From Acholeplasma sp. (lineage in GTDB: Bacteria > Bacillota_I > Bacilli_A > Acholeplasmatales > Acholeplasmataceae): a stretch of DNA of 8,071 nt. A program made the translations under genes and the position numbers. Each line of letters begins with the position of its first letter. Positions within the stretch are counted from its first letter, which is position 1. Where the stretch lies: the NCBI GenBank assembly GCA_012837395.1, contig DURF01000183.1, positions 1 through 8,071 on the forward strand, written 5' to 3'. Shown one piece after another: positions 5,719-8,071 of the stretch. Below the pieces are notes generated by a model. The model was not told the origin of the DNA. It saw nothing but the letters and a program-made list of their open reading frames with translations, and did no database searches.

Positions 5719-6117
5719 ACGGGTAGATTTGTATTAACAATCAACTCAACTTTAGGTGGTTTTGTCGCTGGTCTTTCAACGGGTATAGTCACTGGGTTTC
5801 TAGTTGGATTCATTAGTGCGAAATTTACTAAAATAGGGAGTGTTGGTGGACTTAAGGGTCAACTTATCGCTGGTGCGATTGGTGCAATATCTGGATGGGC
5901 AATATCTTCTGTTGTAAATAGTATTGTTTATGGTAACAAAGGTCCATCATCATACGTTCTTATTGATATTTGGATTCCGTTTTTCAATATAAATCACAAT
6001 ATAGATTTAGGAGAGAAACTTGGCTCAGTAATTGGCGGTTTTGGTGGTGGAATGGGTGGATTTGCAAGTGCAGCTGCAGCAACTGCTCATGGATTTGCAT
6101 ACGGACTGTCATTTTAG
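5566..6117 (+). CDS. Bacteriocin precursor 3: shared leader with Gly-Thr site plus ~131-residue Gly-rich core
   Basis: The 183-residue product starts 5 bases after AAAGGAGG. Leader residues 1-51 match the other precursors, but the processing site reads MEYVDGTG instead of MEYVDGG. Cleavage after Gly-Thr, after Thr-Gly, or failure of cleavage are all possible. The core begins near RFVLTINSTLGGFVAG and has glycine/alanine-rich hydrophobic segments (about 63-84 and 98-125) and an LIDIWIPF motif with Trp136. These regions match the leaderless core at 4748-5110. A further tail of about 37 residues, very rich in Gly and Ala (GGFGGGMGGFASAAAA), is absent from the orphan. No cysteine is present. The following membrane gene starts 15 bases downstream. 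The repeated GxxxG-like pattern suggests membrane helix packing or pore formation, which is inference. Confidence 0.8.
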   Translation: MNILTMNQNVFGSSFETTRRSNFTENAISSELIIPDSAVELSYEEMEYVDGTGRFVLTINSTLGGFVAGLSTGIVTGFLVGFISAKFTKIGSVGGLKGQLIAGAIGAISGWAISSVVNSIVYGNKGPSSYVLIDIWIPFFNINHNIDLGEKLGSVIGGFGGGMGGFASAAAATAHGFAYGLSF

Positions 6118-6132
6118 TAGAGGTGAATCATA

Positions 6133-6852
6133 ATGATAAAACTCAACAATAAACGCAATATTAAATCTATTTGTATGTGGAGCAATGTCACGTTAATTAT
6201 TATGTTTGCTGTACTTTTCATTACATTTAACATTTTTAAAAACACTGAAAAATTTTCTGACTTTGTTAAAATAACCGCTGTTTTTACATTGTTGACTTTT
6301 GTTTTAATTTTAGTATTAAATTTCGTTGTCTATATTTTTGAGATAAAGAAGAAAAATAAAGTTTCTAAAACAATTTCAAAATATTTATTAAAAGGTGAAA
6401 GTCAATATGCATTAAATTATATAATAAAAACAAACGAAAAAGAAAATTTTAATTCTGTTAATCAAGTTTTGCTGTACTACTTGGGTTATATTCATCTTTT
6501 GAATAACGAAGTTGAAAAAGGTGTTGCTTATTTAAAAAAATTTGATTTAGATAATCAAAAAATTATAAATAGTGAATATTATTTATTGGTTATATTCCTA
6601 TTACATACTGTTTTATATATAATCAAAGATCCAGATTATAATTACGTGTTTAAAAAGTATGATGTTAGAAAAAAACAATTAGCTAGATATTTCGATAGAA
6701 CAAAATTTAAAGACAAGGCAAACATATTAAACAATGCTATAATATATTTAAATAATGATTCAGTAGATTTAGCGAGAGATTTGATAAATCAAACGAATTT
6801 TTGTAAAATTCCAATTATTGATAGTTATATAAATAACAAAAACCAAATTTAA
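6133..6852 (+). CDS. Membrane-anchored helical-repeat protein, candidate immunity protein for precursor 3
   Basis: The 239-residue product has GAGGTG about 8 bases before the ATG and lies 15 bases after the bacteriocin stop. Two membrane helices (about 18-36 and 48-70) are followed by a basic linker (EIKKKNKVSK). The soluble domain of about 165 residues is predicted helical by eye, with TPR-like spacing: YALNYIIK, then VLLYYLGYIHLLNNEVEKGVAYLKKF, then ANILNNAIIYLNNDSVDLARDLI. This larger layout is unlike the small immunity proteins elsewhere in the array. It may bind the bacteriocin or a receptor at the cytoplasmic face, or be a regulator. No family is recognised with confidence. Confidence 0.6.
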   Translation: MIKLNNKRNIKSICMWSNVTLIIMFAVLFITFNIFKNTEKFSDFVKITAVFTLLTFVLILVLNFVVYIFEIKKKNKVSKTISKYLLKGESQYALNYIIKTNEKENFNSVNQVLLYYLGYIHLLNNEVEKGVAYLKKFDLDNQKIINSEYYLLVIFLLHTVLYIIKDPDYNYVFKKYDVRKKQLARYFDRTKFKDKANILNNAIIYLNNDSVDLARDLINQTNFCKIPIIDSYINNKNQI

Positions 6853-6870
6853 AATGGAGGGATGTATTCA

Positions 6871-7179
6871 ATGCAAAGTATTATGCGAAGAAAAATAATT
6901 TCATTAATAGGCTCAATCTGTCTTTTAATGCTAGTAACCTTAATATATTTGTTTGACAATCAACCATGGAATATCGAAAAAATAATTTCTTTTATCATTT
7001 TTGGGATATATACCTTTTTTATTATTCCATCAATACAATATTATCTGTTTATTAACAAAAACAATACAAATAAAGATTGGATTGAAAAAGGATATTCTTT
7101 TGGGGCTAGCAAACTTATTTTTCCGATATTGTTAGCCCCTATTTATGGTTTTAGATTTTATATGATAAGGAAAATATGA
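6871..7179 (+). CDS. Small three-helix membrane protein, second immunity candidate
   Basis: The 102-residue product starts at ATG 6871. The upstream ATG at 6862 abuts GGAGGG (6856-6861) and cannot be used with it, whereas 6871 lies 9 bases after it. A basic N-terminus (MRRKI) precedes membrane helices at about 9-28, 38-60 and 79-95, with a polar loop (INKNNTNKDWIEKG) before the last and a basic end (RFYMIRKI). It sits 18 bases after the 6133-6852 gene, so both probably share one transcript with precursor 3. It may be a second immunity protein, or the partner of the decayed core just downstream. Confidence 0.6.
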   Translation: MQSIMRRKIISLIGSICLLMLVTLIYLFDNQPWNIEKIISFIIFGIYTFFIIPSIQYYLFINKNNTNKDWIEKGYSFGASKLIFPILLAPIYGFRFYMIRKI

Positions 7180-7236
7180 CTTAACATAATTATTTAATTA
7201 GAATTGATATATGCAATACGATATAGAATAATATAT

Positions 7237-7372
7237 GTGCACGCCTAACTTGAAGTAGTGTTGAAGTATGTTTGATATACCTTAGACATATGTTTGATAT
7301 AGTGTTGAAGCGGTAATAAAAACTTAATAAAAAGACTTAAATAAAGTTCATTTGTATTCCGGTGGAATAACT
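7237..7372 (+). repeat. 136-bp direct repeat, copy 2, ending just after a Tyr-Ser-Gly-Gly coding motif
   Basis: Partner of 4654-4789. In-frame end reads K-D-L-N-K-V-H-L-Y-S-G-G, with two conservative changes from copy 1. The gene-free stretch 7180-7519 holds this repeat, a core remnant, a possible terminator and the ribosome binding site of the next gene. Confidence 0.92.
7267..7300 (+). promoter_or_regulatory. Paired 12-bp direct repeats in repeat copy 2
   Basis: TATGTTTGATAT occurs at 7267-7278 and 7289-7300 with the same 22-bp spacing as in copy 1. Both elements are unchanged, while mismatches fall between and beside them (for example CCTTTGAC becomes CCTTAGAC). Confidence 0.4.
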
Positions 7373-7425
7373 ACAAAATGCCTGTTTTAGCGTATAATGC
7401 GGTTATCGTGGATATCTGGCTTTAA
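7331..7425 (+). pseudogene. Decayed bacteriocin core remnant after repeat copy 2
   Basis: After the Tyr-Ser-Gly-Gly codons the frame gives ITTKCLF and stops. One frame over, from 7378, the DNA reads MPVLAYNAVIVDIWL then stop. YNAVIVDIWL matches the C-terminal motif of the two related cores (YNTYAFDFWIPF and YVLIDIWIPF). The fragment therefore looks like the 5' junction and 3' end of a third member of this core family joined by a large internal deletion and frameshift. No ribosome binding site is present. Confidence 0.6.
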
Positions 7426-7437
7426 AAGTCTAGGATT

Positions 7438-7465
7438 AAAAGGGATACTTTTTGTTCCTTTTTTT
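7438..7465 (+). terminator. Possible terminator between the bacteriocin array and the phage genes
   Basis: AAAAGGGA (7438-7445) can pair with TTCCTTTT (7455-7462), including one G-U pair, around a 9-base loop, followed by more T residues to 7465. It sits just before the phage-like gene and would end transcripts from the bacteriocin side. Confidence 0.42.
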
Positions 7466-7519
7466 CTTGCGAAAATTCGTAGAATCTCTCACGTAATAAA
7501 AAGAGAGGAAAGATAAGAT

Positions 7520-8005
7520 ATGGCGAGAAAAGATGCGTATCAAGTTTGGGTTGAAACAGGTAAACTCGACGAAGTATTAGAATTTATTAAGGAGTGTGCA
7601 AGAAAACTTGTAACACAAAAAGAGATGTGTAAGTATTTAGGAATTTCTCAAGATAGTTTTTCAAGACTTAAAAGAAAATATCCAATAATTGCTGAGACAC
7701 AATTAGAAGCAAAAACTAATTTAAAAATTGATTTAGCTGGTGCTTTATATAAAAAGGCTATAGGTTTTGAAGTTACAGAAGAAACTCATCATATTGATGA
7801 TGCTCATGGATCAAGACCACCAAGAAGAAAGATCGTAAGAAATATAAAGTATATACCACCAGAAACAAGAGCAATCATTTATTTATTAACTCAAAACTTC
7901 GGTATTGAGTATGCAGAGAAGTTTGCTGAAATCCAAATGACTCAAAAGAGAGCAAAAGATGAAAAGGAAGTGTGGAGCAAAGATGATACAGATAATAACG
8001 ATTAA
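7520..8005 (+). CDS. Phage terminase small subunit-like protein with helix-turn-helix
   Basis: The 161-residue product has GAGAGGAA about 9 bases before the ATG. Residues 32-54 (TQKEMCKYLGISQDSFSRLK) form a clear helix-turn-helix preceded by a helical stretch. The middle (LAGALYKKAIGFEVTEETHH, about 72-91) and the IPPETRAIIYLLTQN segment (about 112-126) match the pattern of small terminase subunits and related phage DNA-binding proteins: a GY/GF beta unit, then 'PP.t.Aiiy.L.n'. In prophages this protein recognises the packaging site and partners the large terminase. The ParB-domain gene that overlaps its end by 23 bases fits the packaging end of Bacillota prophages. It could instead be a phage HTH regulator. 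Confidence 0.62.
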   Translation: MARKDAYQVWVETGKLDEVLEFIKECARKLVTQKEMCKYLGISQDSFSRLKRKYPIIAETQLEAKTNLKIDLAGALYKKAIGFEVTEETHHIDDAHGSRPPRRKIVRNIKYIPPETRAIIYLLTQNFGIEYAEKFAEIQMTQKRAKDEKEVWSKDDTDNND

Positions 8006-8071
8006 TATTGATGATTTATTAGAATATGAAAACAATCCGAGATTAAATGATGCAGCAGTAGATGCTGTTGC
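7983..8071 (+). CDS. ParB N-terminal-domain protein, start only (often fused to DNA methylase in phages)
   Basis: A frame opens at ATG 7983 inside the end of the previous gene and runs off the window. The visible 29 residues, MIQIITINIDDLLEYENNPR then LNDAAVDAV, match the opening of ParB/Srx-type nuclease or partition domains (I..DL..Y..NPR.n..AV..V). In Bacillota prophages this beginning usually belongs to a ParB-domain DNA modification methylase next to the terminase genes. The methylase part would lie outside the window and is inferred only. Confidence 0.72.
   Translation, partial: MIQIITINIDDLLEYENNPRLNDAAVDAV

Noticed and set aside
2678..6117. Lanthipeptide or other modified-peptide locus
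   Set aside because: Cores have no cysteine and no modification enzyme gene is present in the window; the leader alone does not support it.
5970..6152. Alternative-frame ORF across the end of precursor 3
   Set aside because: Trp/Cys/Ser-rich translation and no ribosome binding site; a shifted-frame shadow of the Gly-rich tail.
6862..6870. ATG at 6862 as start of the small three-helix protein
   Set aside because: The Shine-Dalgarno GGAGGG ends directly against this ATG; ATG 6871 has proper spacing.
4654..7372. CRISPR array or insertion sequence
   Set aside because: There are only two repeat copies 2.6 kb apart with genes between them. No short regularly spaced repeats, no transposase and no terminal inverted repeats were seen.

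Overview
This is a low-GC, strongly AT-rich window. It has AGGAGG-type ribosome binding sites, ATGA/TAATG gene overlaps and TGA used as a stop. These point to a low-GC Gram-positive bacterium (Bacillota or a relative); genus cannot be read from the sequence. All genes lie on the + strand. The window is a class II-type bacteriocin locus (leader peptides with double-glycine motifs, unmodified-looking cores) that ends against phage packaging genes.

Layout. (1) 1-2529 is a tightly overlapping export operon: the 3' part of an ABC exporter, a 156-residue protein that looks like a GyrI-type effector-binding domain, and an HlyD-family accessory protein. (2) 2530-7179 is an array of bacteriocin/immunity-like pairs. 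Three precursors (2678, 3478, 5566) carry nearly the same 51-52 residue leader joined to different large hydrophobic cores. Each is followed by one or more small membrane proteins that are probably self-immunity proteins. One of these (3120-3299, 59 codons) is easily missed. A fourth core (4748-5110) has no leader but keeps an immunity-like neighbour. (3) Two copies of a 136-bp repeat (4654-4789, 7237-7372, about 94% identical by eye) lie directly upstream of leaderless cores. Their homology runs out just after the codons Tyr-Ser-Gly-Gly. The second copy is followed only by a decayed core fragment. (4) 7520-8071 holds a phage terminase-small-subunit-like HTH protein overlapping the start of a ParB-domain protein, as in Bacillota prophages.

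How it works together (inference). The exporter recognises the shared leader, cuts after its glycine motif and secretes whatever core is attached, with help from the HlyD-like protein. The linked membrane proteins protect the producer. The main point of interest is the architecture. A conserved leader is joined to swapped cores, with homology breaking at the processing site, and leaderless core plus immunity units sit in the same array. This resembles the orphan-cassette organisation of polymorphic toxins such as CDI and Rhs, but in small secreted bacteriocins.
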